In this document: positions 6,946-14,061 of the stretch, piece by piece
Layout of the letters: each line of letters opens with the position of its first letter
How positions within the stretch are numbered: position 1 is the stretch's first letter
Assembly (NCBI GenBank): GCA_026418315.1
Contig: JAOABO010000029.1
Coordinates: 1 to 14,946 of the forward strand
Length of the DNA: 14,946 bases
Source of the DNA: Bacteroidia bacterium
GTDB lineage: Bacteria; Bacteroidota; Bacteroidia; B-17B0; Aurantibacillaceae
Direction: 5' to 3'
Made by a program: the position numbers and the translations under genes
Notes under the pieces: generated by a model
Seen by the model: only the letters and a program-made list of their open reading frames with translations
Told to the model about the DNA's origin: nothing
Databases searched by the model: none

Positions 6946-7788
6946 TTATTTTTTTAATCCGTAGCCGGGTGTTCTTTTTTCTATGATGAGTTTTGATGTT
7001 TTTTTCTTAGGAGATCTGGTTTTCTTTCCAATTGCTTTCAATCCTTTTCTTGATCTTGGGTGTCCGCCAGATGCTCTTCCTTCTCCACCTCCCATTGGGT
7101 GGTCTACAGGGTTCATGGCTACCCCTCTTGTTCTTGGGCGAATACCAAGCCAACGTTTGCGTCCTGCTTTTCCGTGTATTTCCAAATTATGATCTGGGTT
7201 GGACACAGCACCGATAGTTGCTTTGCAATTAACAAGAATTTTTCTGAGTTCTCCAGAAGGCATGCGAACCACAGCGTATTTCCCTTCTCTTGCAGCAAGT
7301 TGAGCAAACGTTCCGGCGCTTCTAATTAGTTGTGCTCCTTTTCCTGGATGCAGTTCTATATTATGAATAACAGAACCTAGTGGTATATGAGAAAGTGGTA
7401 AAGCATTTCCAATTTCTGGCGCTGCATCTTTGCCAGACATAATGACTTGTCCTACTTTTAGTCCTTGAGGCGCTATAATATATCTTTTTTCACCGTCTTT
7501 ATATGCAATAAGTGCAATACGTGCACTTCTGTTTGGATCGTATTCAATTGTTTTTACTGTACCGGGTATGCCATCTTTATCTCTCTTAAAATCGATGATA
7601 CGATACATTTTTTTATGCCCACCACCAATATAACGCATGGTCATTTTTCCCTGATTGTTTCTACCACCAGTTGACTTATGCGGAACTAATAATGATTTTT
7701 CAGGGGTATTTGTTGTAATATCTGAAAAATCAGATATGGTTTTATATCTTAATGATGGTGTAAGTGGTTTGAATTTTTTTAATCCCAT
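6946..7788 (-). CDS. rplB: 50S ribosomal protein L2
   Basis: L2 (uL2) is needed for subunit joining and peptidyl-transferase activity. The 280-residue product has GGRNNQGKMTMRYIGGGHKK (41-60), YRIIDFKRDKDGIPG (62-76), EYDPNRSARIALI (82-94) and the C-terminal signature MNPVDHPMGGGEGR (225-238). His230 aligns with the E. coli histidine reported as essential (H229 in mature numbering) and is conserved; the next histidine of the usual DHPH motif is Met232 here. After it come SGGHPRSRKG and a basic tail (KKTSKLIIEKR). I recall the same HPM variant from other Bacteroidota, so it is probably a lineage trait. Confidence 0.98.
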   Translation of the reverse strand: MGLKKFKPLTPSLRYKTISDFSDITTNTPEKSLLVPHKSTGGRNNQGKMTMRYIGGGHKKMYRIIDFKRDKDGIPGTVKTIEYDPNRSARIALIAYKDGEKRYIIAPQGLKVGQVIMSGKDAAPEIGNALPLSHIPLGSVIHNIELHPGKGAQLIRSAGTFAQLAAREGKYAVVRMPSGELRKILVNCKATIGAVSNPDHNLEIHGKAGRKRWLGIRPRTRGVAMNPVDHPMGGGEGRASGGHPRSRKGLKAIGKKTRSPKKKTSKLIIEKRTPGYGLKK

Positions 7789-7809
7789 AATATTTTTGTT
7801 TTAGTATTA

Positions 7810-8112
7810 TCAAATGTTTTTGTAGATATCAATTGAATAGTTGTCTTTAAGGGTAACTATAGCTTTTTTGTATCTATTTACTCTTCCTATAGCTAGTCCT
7901 TTGGTTGTATTTCTCATTTTAACTTTACCAATATATTGTTGGGTATTCACTCTATCAACTTTTACATCATATAATTTCTCAATAGCATTTTTAATTTGGT
8001 ATTTATTTGCTTTTTTATCTACAACAAATGCGTATTGTTTTTGCTTTTCTGCAATTTGTAGGTACTTTTCTGTAATAATGGGCTTAACAATAATTTCTGT
8101 AACTAATTTCAT
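7810..8112 (-). CDS. rplW: 50S ribosomal protein L23
   Basis: L23 (uL23) sits at the tunnel exit and is the main docking point for trigger factor and SRP. The 100-residue product has the usual pattern: IIVKPIITEKYLQIAEKQKQ (7-26), then YAFVVDKKANKYQIKNAIEK (27-46) and LYDVKVDRVNTQQYIGK (47-63), ending in a strand pair (RYKKAIVTLKDNYSIDIYKN). The sequence is diverged but follows the family strand-helix order, and the position between rplD and rplB settles the call. It is 6 bases upstream of nothing but follows rplD after only 6 bases. Confidence 0.95.
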   Translation of the reverse strand: MKLVTEIIVKPIITEKYLQIAEKQKQYAFVVDKKANKYQIKNAIEKLYDVKVDRVNTQQYIGKVKMRNTTKGLAIGRVNRYKKAIVTLKDNYSIDIYKNI

Positions 8113-8118
8113 ATTATA

Positions 8119-8748
8119 TCATTTTAATAATATTGATTCTATAATTGGCAATGCTCCTTCTGAAATAATAACATTATCAGCATTCACTAAATCATACGTA
8201 TTTATTTCTGTAGCTGGAATTACTTTTGTTTTTTGAATATTTCTTGATGATAAATAAACATTTTTTTCTACAGAAGGAAGGATAAATAATGTTTTTTTAT
8301 TTAGAAGGGATAAATTTTTCAGTAAATCTATAAATTGGCGAGTTTTGGGTTGTTCAAAACTAAAATTTTCAATAATTGTTAGTGCAGTTTCTTTTACTTT
8401 ATGTGAAAGAGCCGATATTCTTGCTATGTTTTTTACTTTTTTATTTATAGGCATGCTATAATCTCTTGGTTTTGGTCCAAAAACCGTTCCGCCCCCAACA
8501 AAAATAGGGGCGTTCATGGAACCGTGCCTTGCGTTACCTGTTCCTTTTTGACGATATAATTTTTTCTTTGTTCTGTTTACTTCACTTCTTTCTTTAGTTT
8601 TGTGTGTTCCTTGCCTTTTATTTGCCAAAATAGATTTTACATCAAGATAAATACAATGGTTATTTGGTTCTGCAAGATAAATATTATCTGATAAATCCAC
8701 TGATTTACCGGTTGTTTTGCCATTTATATTAAAAACTTCTGCCTTCAT
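8119..8748 (-). CDS. rplD: 50S ribosomal protein L4
   Basis: L4 (uL4) sends a long loop into the exit tunnel; in E. coli it also represses its own operon. The 209-residue product has the conserved loop region (about 55-100) with LYRQKGTGNARHGSMNAPIF and VGGGTVFGPKPRDYS, close to the family pattern RQKGTGRAR.GS. The N-terminal (ING.TTGK.V.L) and C-terminal halves (VNADNVIISEGALPIIES) also match. Because rpsJ here starts 11 bases after fusA, the long S10 leader that L4 binds in enteric bacteria is absent, so autoregulation of that type is unlikely at this site. Confidence 0.96.
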   Translation of the reverse strand: MKAEVFNINGKTTGKSVDLSDNIYLAEPNNHCIYLDVKSILANKRQGTHKTKERSEVNRTKKKLYRQKGTGNARHGSMNAPIFVGGGTVFGPKPRDYSMPINKKVKNIARISALSHKVKETALTIIENFSFEQPKTRQFIDLLKNLSLLNKKTLFILPSVEKNVYLSSRNIQKTKVIPATEINTYDLVNADNVIISEGALPIIESILLK

Positions 8749-8759
8749 TTTTTTATTTT

Positions 8760-9374
8760 TTATTTTTCGATTAAAAGGTAAGAATTTTTAGAACCAGGTA
8801 CACTACCTTTGATAAGAATAATATTTTTTTCTGGAAGTATTTTGATGATTTGAAGATTTTGAATTTTCCTTCTTGCGTTGCCCATTCTTCCAGCCATTCT
8901 AAGCCCTCTTAAAACCCTTGATGGGTCAGATGATGCACCAACAGAACCTGGTGCTCTTTCTCTGTCATGCTGGCCATGCGATCTGGCACCCACTCCGCTA
9001 AATCCATGTCTTTTTACAACTCCTTGAAACCCTTTTCCTTTTGTGATGCCTGTTACATCAACATAATCACCTTCAGAAAATATGCTTACATCAATAATTT
9101 CACCTAAATTTTTAGGTTCATCAAATTTGAATTCTGCAATTTTTCTTTTAGGTGTAGTGTTTGCTTTTTCAAAATGCTTTAATAAAGGGCGAGGGGTATT
9201 TTTTTCTTTTTTTTCATCAAATGATAACTGAAGTGCTGAATAGCCATCTTTTTCAGGTGTTTTAACCTGAGTAATAACGCATGGACCAGCTTGAACAATA
9301 GTACAGGCAACATATTTGCCATCTTTATCATAAATACTGGTCATTCCTAATTTTTTTCCTATAATGCCTGACAT
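8760..9374 (-). CDS. rplC: 50S ribosomal protein L3
   Basis: L3 (uL3) is an early large-subunit assembly protein whose loop reaches towards the peptidyl-transferase centre. The 204-residue product has SGIIGKKLGMTSIYDKDGK at the start, GITKGKGFQGVVKRHGFSG (109-127), and RAPGSVGASSDPSRVLRGL (140-158) with RMAGRMGN (159-166). Where E. coli L3 has the glutamine methylated by PrmB (Q150), this protein has Ser149. The C-terminal half (IIKILPEKNIILIKGSVPG) is normal. Gaps on both sides are 11 bases. Confidence 0.98.
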   Translation of the reverse strand: MSGIIGKKLGMTSIYDKDGKYVACTIVQAGPCVITQVKTPEKDGYSALQLSFDEKKEKNTPRPLLKHFEKANTTPKRKIAEFKFDEPKNLGEIIDVSIFSEGDYVDVTGITKGKGFQGVVKRHGFSGVGARSHGQHDRERAPGSVGASSDPSRVLRGLRMAGRMGNARRKIQNLQIIKILPEKNIILIKGSVPGSKNSYLLIEK

Positions 9375-9385
9375 GGTTTTAATTT

Positions 9386-9697
9386 TTAAACTTTAATATC
9401 TACTTCTACACCACTTGGTAGTTCTAATTTCATCAATGCATCTACTGTTTTAGAAATAGATGATGATGAATAAATATCAATTAATCTTTTATATGTGCAG
9501 TATTGAAACTGATCTCTTGATTTTTTGTTTACGTGTGGAGATCTTAAAACTGTAAAAATCTTTTTATGGGTAGGTAATGGAATAGGACCATTAACAATAG
9601 CCCCAGTGGATTTTACAGCTTTTACAATTTTTTCAGCTGATTTGTCTATTAAGTTGTGGTCGTATGATTTTAATTTTATTCTGATTTTTTGGCTCAT
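9386..9697 (-). CDS. rpsJ: 30S ribosomal protein S10 (NusE)
   Basis: S10 (uS10) is a head protein of the small subunit and also acts with NusB in transcription antitermination. The 103-residue product has IRIKLKSYDHNLIDKSAEKI (5-24), GPIPLPTHKKIFTVLRSPHV (37-56) and VDALMKLELPSGVEVDIKV at the end, all diagnostic. The valine beside NKKSR (Val56), in the loop where tetracycline/tigecycline-related changes occur in other bacteria, is unchanged. It starts 11 bases after fusA; there is no tuf gene and no separate leader in front of it. Confidence 0.98.
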   Translation of the reverse strand: MSQKIRIKLKSYDHNLIDKSAEKIVKAVKSTGAIVNGPIPLPTHKKIFTVLRSPHVNKKSRDQFQYCTYKRLIDIYSSSSISKTVDALMKLELPSGVEVDIKV

Positions 9698-9708
9698 AAT
9701 CTTTTTAT

Positions 9709-11814
9709 TTATACTTTTTCAGTTTTTCCTTTAGCTTTTGCTATCACTTGTTCTGCTATATTAGATGGAACTTCCGCATAATGTGAAAATTCCATAGTAG
9801 ATGTGGCTCTTCCTGATGTTAGAGTTCTTAGTTGTGTAACATACCCAAACATTTCAGATAAAGGCACTAAGGCCTTGATAACCTGCGCGTTTCCACGTGT
9901 ATCCATACCTAAAATTTGCCCTCTTCTTCTGTTAAGGTCGCCCACTACATCTCCCATATTTTGTTCCGGAGTAAGTACTTCTACTTTCATGATAGGTTCG
10001 AGCAATATGGGTTTACATTTTGGAAGTGCTTCCCTAAATGCTTGTTTAGCACAAATTTCGAATGATAAAGAGTCAGAGTCAACGGAGTGGTAAGAACCGT
10101 CTATCAACCTTACTTTCATACTTTTTACAGGGTAGCCCGCTAATACTCCGTTAGACATAGATGCTCTAAATCCCTTTTCTACTGAAGGAATATATTCTTT
10201 TGGAATATTACCACCTGTTATTTCGTTAATAAATTGCAGTTGACCATCAAATCCTTCATCTACAGGTCCTATTTCTACTAAAATATCTGCATATTTACCT
10301 CTACCTCCAGTTTGCTTTTTAAACAGTTCTCTGTGCTGCACGGTGGCTGTTAACGCCTCTCTATAAGCAACTTGTGGTGCTCCCTGATTGACCTCTACTT
10401 TGAACTCTCTTTTTAATCTGTCCATGATAATTTCTAAGTGTAACTCACCCATTCCACTAATGACTGTTTGTCCAGATTCTTCGTCTGTATGCACTCTGAA
10501 TGTTGGGTCTTCTTCGGCTAATTTGCTTAATGCAACACCTAACTTATCCATATCACCCTGTGTTTTGGGCTCTATGGCTAATCCAATAACGGGTTCAGGG
10601 AACTTCATGGCTTCTAATACTATTGGATTTTTTTCATCACAAAGCGTATCTCCGGTTTTAATATCTTTGAATCCTACAGCTGCGGCAATATCTCCTGCTT
10701 CTACAAAATCAATTGGATTTTGTTTATTGGCGTGCATTTGAAATAAACGTGAAATTCTTTCTTTATTTCCGGAGCGTGAATTATAAATATAAGAGCCCGC
10801 TTCTAATCTTCCTGAATATACTCTGAAATAAGCTAATCTTCCTACAAAAGGGTCGGTGGCAATTTTGAATGCTAAAGCAGTGAACGGTTCTTTTGGATCA
10901 GGTTTTCTTACTACTTTTTCTCCGGTCTCAGGATTAGTGCCAACAATATCTGGTTTATCTAATGGCGAGGGGAGCAGTTCACATACATAATCTAACATAG
11001 TTTGTACACCTTTATTTTTAAAGGCACTTCCGCAAAGCATGGGTACGATTTTGTTAGCAACAGTTGCCTTTCTTAAGGCATCTAATATTTCTCTTTCAGT
11101 AATAGAATTGGGGTCGGAAAAATATTTTTCCATTAACGTGTCATCAAACTCTGCAACAGATTCTAATAATTTTTCTCTATACATTTTTGCCTCTTCCATC
11201 ATATCTTCAGGAATAGGAACTACTTCATAAGTCATTCCTAAATCATGTTCATTCCATATAATTCCTCTAAAATTAACGAGATCTACCACACCTTTAAACT
11301 GATCTTCTGCTCCTATAGGTAATTGTAAAGGTACTGCATTTCCTCCAAGCATTTCTTTAACTTGTTTCACTACATTGAGAAAATCAGCACCTTGTCTATC
11401 CATTTTGTTGACAAATCCTATTCTATTAACACCATAGTTATCTGCCAATCTCCAATTAGTTTCGGATTGTGGCTCTACTCCATCAACAGCTGAAAAAAGA
11501 AAGACCAATCCATCTAAAACTCTTAAAGAACGGTTCACTTCTACTGTAAAATCTACGTGGCCGGGTGTATCTATTATATTAATTTTATATTTATTTCCTC
11601 TGTAGTTCCAATAACATCTAGTAGCAGCAGCTGTAATAGTAATACCCCTCTCTTGCTCTTGTACCATCCAGTCCATGGTGGCAGCACCTTCGTGTACTTC
11701 TCCAATTTTATAATTTACACCTGTATAGTATAATATACGTTCAGTAGTGGTTGTTTTACCTGCGTCTATGTGAGCCGCAATACCTATATTTCTTGTATAT
11801 TTTAGTTCTGACAT
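9709..11814 (-). CDS. fusA: Translation elongation factor G
   Basis: EF-G is the GTPase that moves tRNAs and mRNA through the ribosome and, with RRF, recycles it. The 701-residue product has all GTPase motifs: AHIDAGKT (14-21, P-loop), RGITI (56-60, switch I), DTPGHVDF (82-89), NKMDRQGADF (136-145) and CGSAFKNKG (261-269). Domains II to V follow, with SGMGELHLEI in domain III and LIDGSYHSVDSDSLSFEICA at the domain IV region that reaches the decoding site. The SVDSDSLSF version is, from memory, usual in Bacteroidota. Its start lies 3 bases after the rpsG stop. Many Bacteroidota carry a second EF-G; this is the one linked to rpsL and rpsG. Confidence 0.98.
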   Translation of the reverse strand: MSELKYTRNIGIAAHIDAGKTTTTERILYYTGVNYKIGEVHEGAATMDWMVQEQERGITITAAATRCYWNYRGNKYKINIIDTPGHVDFTVEVNRSLRVLDGLVFLFSAVDGVEPQSETNWRLADNYGVNRIGFVNKMDRQGADFLNVVKQVKEMLGGNAVPLQLPIGAEDQFKGVVDLVNFRGIIWNEHDLGMTYEVVPIPEDMMEEAKMYREKLLESVAEFDDTLMEKYFSDPNSITEREILDALRKATVANKIVPMLCGSAFKNKGVQTMLDYVCELLPSPLDKPDIVGTNPETGEKVVRKPDPKEPFTALAFKIATDPFVGRLAYFRVYSGRLEAGSYIYNSRSGNKERISRLFQMHANKQNPIDFVEAGDIAAAVGFKDIKTGDTLCDEKNPIVLEAMKFPEPVIGLAIEPKTQGDMDKLGVALSKLAEEDPTFRVHTDEESGQTVISGMGELHLEIIMDRLKREFKVEVNQGAPQVAYREALTATVQHRELFKKQTGGRGKYADILVEIGPVDEGFDGQLQFINEITGGNIPKEYIPSVEKGFRASMSNGVLAGYPVKSMKVRLIDGSYHSVDSDSLSFEICAKQAFREALPKCKPILLEPIMKVEVLTPEQNMGDVVGDLNRRRGQILGMDTRGNAQVIKALVPLSEMFGYVTQLRTLTSGRATSTMEFSHYAEVPSNIAEQVIAKAKGKTEKV

Positions 11815-11817
11815 ATA

Positions 11818-12285
11818 CTAAAATTTAAAGTGAGCAAATGCTTTATTGGCTTCAGCCATTTTATGTGTATCCTCTTTTTTCTTAAAAGCACCACCTTCTT
11901 CTTTTGATGCTGCAATGATTTCAGCGGCTAATTTTTCTGCCATTGATTTTTCATTTCTTTGTCTTGCGTAATTGATAAGCCATTTCATTGCAAGGGATGT
12001 CTTTCTTTCTTGTCTTATTTCACTAGGTATTTGATAAGTAGCTCCTCCTATTCTTCTTGATCTTACCTCAATTTGAGGAGTTACATTACTTAATGCCTTT
12101 AAGAAAACATCCAATCCTGACTCATTAGTTTTTTTAGCAACAATTGCAATAGAATCGTGAAATATTTTAGTAGCCAATTGCTTTTTTCCATTCAGCATGA
12201 GGTTGTTGATAAATTTGCTTACCAGTACATTCCCGTAAACTGGATCTGGTAGTATTTCTCTTTTTTTGGCTTTCGATTTTCTCAT
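11818..12285 (-). CDS. rpsG: 30S ribosomal protein S7
   Basis: S7 (uS7) organises the head of the small subunit and contacts E-site tRNA. The 155-residue product starts MRKSKAKKREILPDPVYGNV and has LVSKFINNLMLNGKKQLA (21-38), RRIGGATYQIPSEI (77-90), and the C-terminal KEDTHKMAEANKAFAHFKF. The length is that of the short B-type S7. In E. coli S7 represses translation by binding the long rpsL-rpsG gap; here that gap is 34 bases and shows at most a weak 5-base stem (AACTA / TAGTT), so the E. coli site is not conserved. Confidence 0.98.
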   Translation of the reverse strand: MRKSKAKKREILPDPVYGNVLVSKFINNLMLNGKKQLATKIFHDSIAIVAKKTNESGLDVFLKALSNVTPQIEVRSRRIGGATYQIPSEIRQERKTSLAMKWLINYARQRNEKSMAEKLAAEIIAASKEEGGAFKKKEDTHKMAEANKAFAHFKF

Positions 12286-12319
12286 ATCAGAAACTATTTT
12301 TTATTTAGTTGTTTGAAAA

Positions 12320-12721
12320 TTATTTTTTTGCTTTAGCATCTTGTTGACCTGGCTTAGGTCTTTTTGTACCATACTTGGAACGTTGTTGTTTTCTGCCTTC
12401 TACACCAGCACAATCTAAAGCACCTCTCACTATATGGTACCTTACACCTGGCAAATCTTTCACACGACCACCTCTCACTAAAACTATAGAGTGTTCCTGT
12501 AAATTATGCCCCTCTCCGGGTATGTACGCAATAACCTCCTCTTTATTGGTTAAACGAACCTTCGCTACTTTTCTCAATGCTGAATTAGGTTTTTTAGGTG
12601 TTGTGGTGTACACTTTAGTACACACTCCTCTTCTTTGTGGGCATGAGTGTAAAGCAGCTGATTTACTTTTAGTAGTTACTTTTTTTCTTTCTTTTCTTAC
12701 CAGTTGTTGTATTGTAGGCAT
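12320..12721 (-). CDS. rpsL: 30S ribosomal protein S12
   Basis: S12 (uS12) lies at the decoding centre and controls accuracy. The 133-residue product has CPQRRGVCTKVYTTTPKKPN (27-46), GEGHNLQEHSIVLVRGGRVK (69-88), DLPGVRYHIVRGALDC and RKQQRSKYGTKRPK near the end. Lys43 and Lys88, where streptomycin-resistance changes occur in E. coli, are both lysine, so no resistance change is seen. Asp89, the site of methylthiolation in many bacteria, is present. It is the first gene of the cluster, with a promoter 34 bases or more upstream and a short leader. Confidence 0.98.
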   Translation of the reverse strand: MPTIQQLVRKERKKVTTKSKSAALHSCPQRRGVCTKVYTTTPKKPNSALRKVAKVRLTNKEEVIAYIPGEGHNLQEHSIVLVRGGRVKDLPGVRYHIVRGALDCAGVEGRKQQRSKYGTKRPKPGQQDAKAKK

Positions 12722-12755
12722 TTTGCAATATTTTAGTTTTTCTTAAAAAGGACGG

Positions 12756-12788
12756 CAAATATAAGGATAATTATTCTAATCTTCCAAA
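12756..12788 (-). promoter_or_regulatory. Promoter of the rpsL-led ribosomal cluster
   Basis: On the minus strand a TTTG (12788 to 12785) is followed after 21 bases by TATATTTG (12763 to 12756). This fits the Bacteroidota sigma-70 type consensus (-33 TTTG, -7 TAnnTTTG). Transcription would start near 12750, giving a leader of about 30 bases with no Shine-Dalgarno site before the rpsL ATG at 12721. Positions 12789-12923 upstream are AT-rich with no other signal I can defend. Confidence 0.75.
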
Positions 12789-12923
12789 TTTTTTTATCAT
12801 TTTCTGAAAAAATTTTTTTAATAAAAAATAATGTAATGTTTATCAATTAGTTACACCTCTATTTTTTGATTTTATTAAATTTTCATTTACTCTAATTATA
12901 CAATAAAATTATACCGAAAAGAA

Positions 12924-12959
12924 AATAAAAAACCCTGACAAATGTCAGGGTTTTTTATT
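12924..12959 (-). terminator. Intrinsic terminator of the 12982-13944 gene
   Basis: A perfect 16-base-pair inverted repeat (12924-12939 with 12944-12959) closes on a 4-base loop; the core is CCCTGAC / GTCAGGG flanked by six A's on one side and six T's on the other. It begins 23 bases past the stop of the minus-strand gene. Because of the A and T runs on both sides it could act in both directions, but no plus-strand gene ends here. Confidence 0.9.
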
Positions 12960-12981
12960 GAATATGTTTATATTAATTCAA

Positions 12982-13944
12982 TTATTTTGTTACAATTAAC
13001 TTGCCGTGTGCATTCACGTCTCCATTATTATTTGAAACCTGATAAAAATAAATTCCTGCAGGTAAAGCTTCTACACTAAATTTGTTATCTAAAGCATTGG
13101 TTACAAGTACAGAAAGTACTTCTTTTCCTAAGGCATCATATAATCTGAAATATCCACCAATATTTTTAGATGATGTTGTAAATCTTACCATATCAGTAGC
13201 AGGATTAGGTGCTATACGAGTATCTACAAAATCCAAAACAGGAGCAGTGATACCTGTAGTAACCGTTAGAGTCAAATCATCCATATTCAAAGTCGATGCA
13301 TAACCACTAGAAGCCTGTGGGATACTATCAGTGAATGGCCAATAGGAAGAGAAAGCCAAAATCCACAAAGTATCTGGTACACCAGGGGTTGCAGTAGATG
13401 CATTTTGTATAATGTTTTGGAAAGCAGAAATATTAGAATTTACCATAATTGATGCATCTTGGATTAAGTTTGATGTGGTTCCTGTCCATTTGGAAGTTTG
13501 ACATATGATGACAGCTGTATCTTTAGATGTTGGAGACGATATAGAATATCTAAAATGCCCCCCGAATGCAACAATGTTTTGTGAAAAAGGAATTCCATAG
13601 ATGCCCATATTAGCGGTAGAAGTACCCGCTGTTCCTAACCAGGCAACTCCAGGAATATCACCAATAGGAGGAAAAACAAAATTTTGATTTTGAATTTTAA
13701 TTGATGAATTACCAGAGTTTTTATTTACATTATCTCTAAAGTAAGTGGTTAGTAAAGAAAAACTAGGTGCTCCTTGTAAAACAGCCATGTCTCCAAAACC
13801 AGCCCAATTTTGAGCTTTACCTGCATTTGTTCCTGTAGTGATCCAATTTTCAAACCCAGCATTTGGGATGGAATAAGGTGATTGTGCAGTCATTGTTGTA
13901 CCTACGGCCACTGCACTAGCCAAAGTTAATAATAATTTTCTCAT
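12982..13944 (-). CDS. Secreted protein with type IX secretion C-terminal sorting domain; function unknown
   Basis: The 320-residue product starts with a signal peptide (MRKLLLTLASAVAVGTTMTA, likely cleaved near residues 20-21) and ends with a typical T9SS type A sorting domain (about 240-320): IAPNPATD (244-251), YFRLYDALGKEV (265-276), LPAGIYFYQV (294-303) and GKLIVTK at the end. It should cross the outer membrane by the type IX system and be released or attached to the surface. The body (about 25-230) begins IPNAGFENW and ends STLNMDDLTLTV, with SGNSSIKIQ between; this pattern is seen in beta-sandwich, carbohydrate-binding-like modules, but I see no catalytic motif. It is a single gene with its own promoter and terminator, so its place beside the ribosomal cluster says little about its job. 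Confidence 0.85.
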   Translation of the reverse strand: MRKLLLTLASAVAVGTTMTAQSPYSIPNAGFENWITTGTNAGKAQNWAGFGDMAVLQGAPSFSLLTTYFRDNVNKNSGNSSIKIQNQNFVFPPIGDIPGVAWLGTAGTSTANMGIYGIPFSQNIVAFGGHFRYSISSPTSKDTAVIICQTSKWTGTTSNLIQDASIMVNSNISAFQNIIQNASTATPGVPDTLWILAFSSYWPFTDSIPQASSGYASTLNMDDLTLTVTTGITAPVLDFVDTRIAPNPATDMVRFTTSSKNIGGYFRLYDALGKEVLSVLVTNALDNKFSVEALPAGIYFYQVSNNNGDVNAHGKLIVTK

Positions 13945-13976
13945 AGTTTTTTAGTTTTTATGGTTAATATTCGGTG

Positions 13977-13984
13977 CAAATATA
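13977..13984 (-). promoter_or_regulatory. -7 promoter element of the T9SS-cargo gene
   Basis: The minus strand reads TATATTTG followed by CACCG, a full match to TAnnTTTG, 33 bases before the ATG at 13944. A clear TTTG -33 box is not seen; the region where it should lie is occupied by the palindrome at 13998-14021. Confidence 0.65.
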
Positions 13985-13997
13985 GATAAAATATTTT

Positions 13998-14021
13998 AAT
14001 TAAAAAAGATCTTTTTTAATT
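13998..14021. repeat. 24-base perfect palindrome between divergent promoters
   Basis: The two arms, centred on GATC at 14008-14011, are exact reverse complements: AATTAAAAAA, then GATC, then TTTTTTAATT. The site covers the positions where the -33 boxes of both divergent promoters would lie. It could be an operator for a dimeric regulator, or just AT-rich sequence that is symmetric by chance; no gene ends here, so a terminator role is unlikely. Confidence 0.5.
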
Positions 14022-14030
14022 TGTATTCGG

Positions 14031-14038
14031 TAAATTTG
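14031..14038 (+). promoter_or_regulatory. -7 promoter element of ispG
   Basis: TAAATTTG matches TAnnTTTG and is followed by CCGT, much like the rpsL promoter (TATATTTGCCGT). It predicts a transcription start near 14045 and a leader of under 20 bases before the ATG at 14062. No convincing TTTG -33 box lies 17-23 bases upstream. Confidence 0.6.
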
Positions 14039-14061
14039 CCGTTTGGGTAAAACAAAAAATA

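Noticed and set aside
6983..7329. Cluster of small frames in several phases over rplB
   Set aside because: All lie inside the L2 gene, whose full-length match to the family is unambiguous; they reflect the locally low stop density of that segment.
12286..12319. Weak stem AACTA / TAGTT between rpsL and rpsG as an S7 regulatory site
   Set aside because: Five base pairs, mostly A-T, with a nine-base loop is no better than chance in this AT-rich DNA and does not resemble the E. coli S7 site.
12320..12721. Possible streptomycin-resistance change in rpsL
   Set aside because: Lys43 and Lys88 are both unchanged, as in sensitive strains.
12764..12923. AT-rich spacer as a possible home for a small RNA, attachment site or origin
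   Set aside because: I see no repeat set, no hairpin with a T run other than the terminator at 12924-12959, and no reading frame; only the -33 box of the rpsL promoter is supportable.
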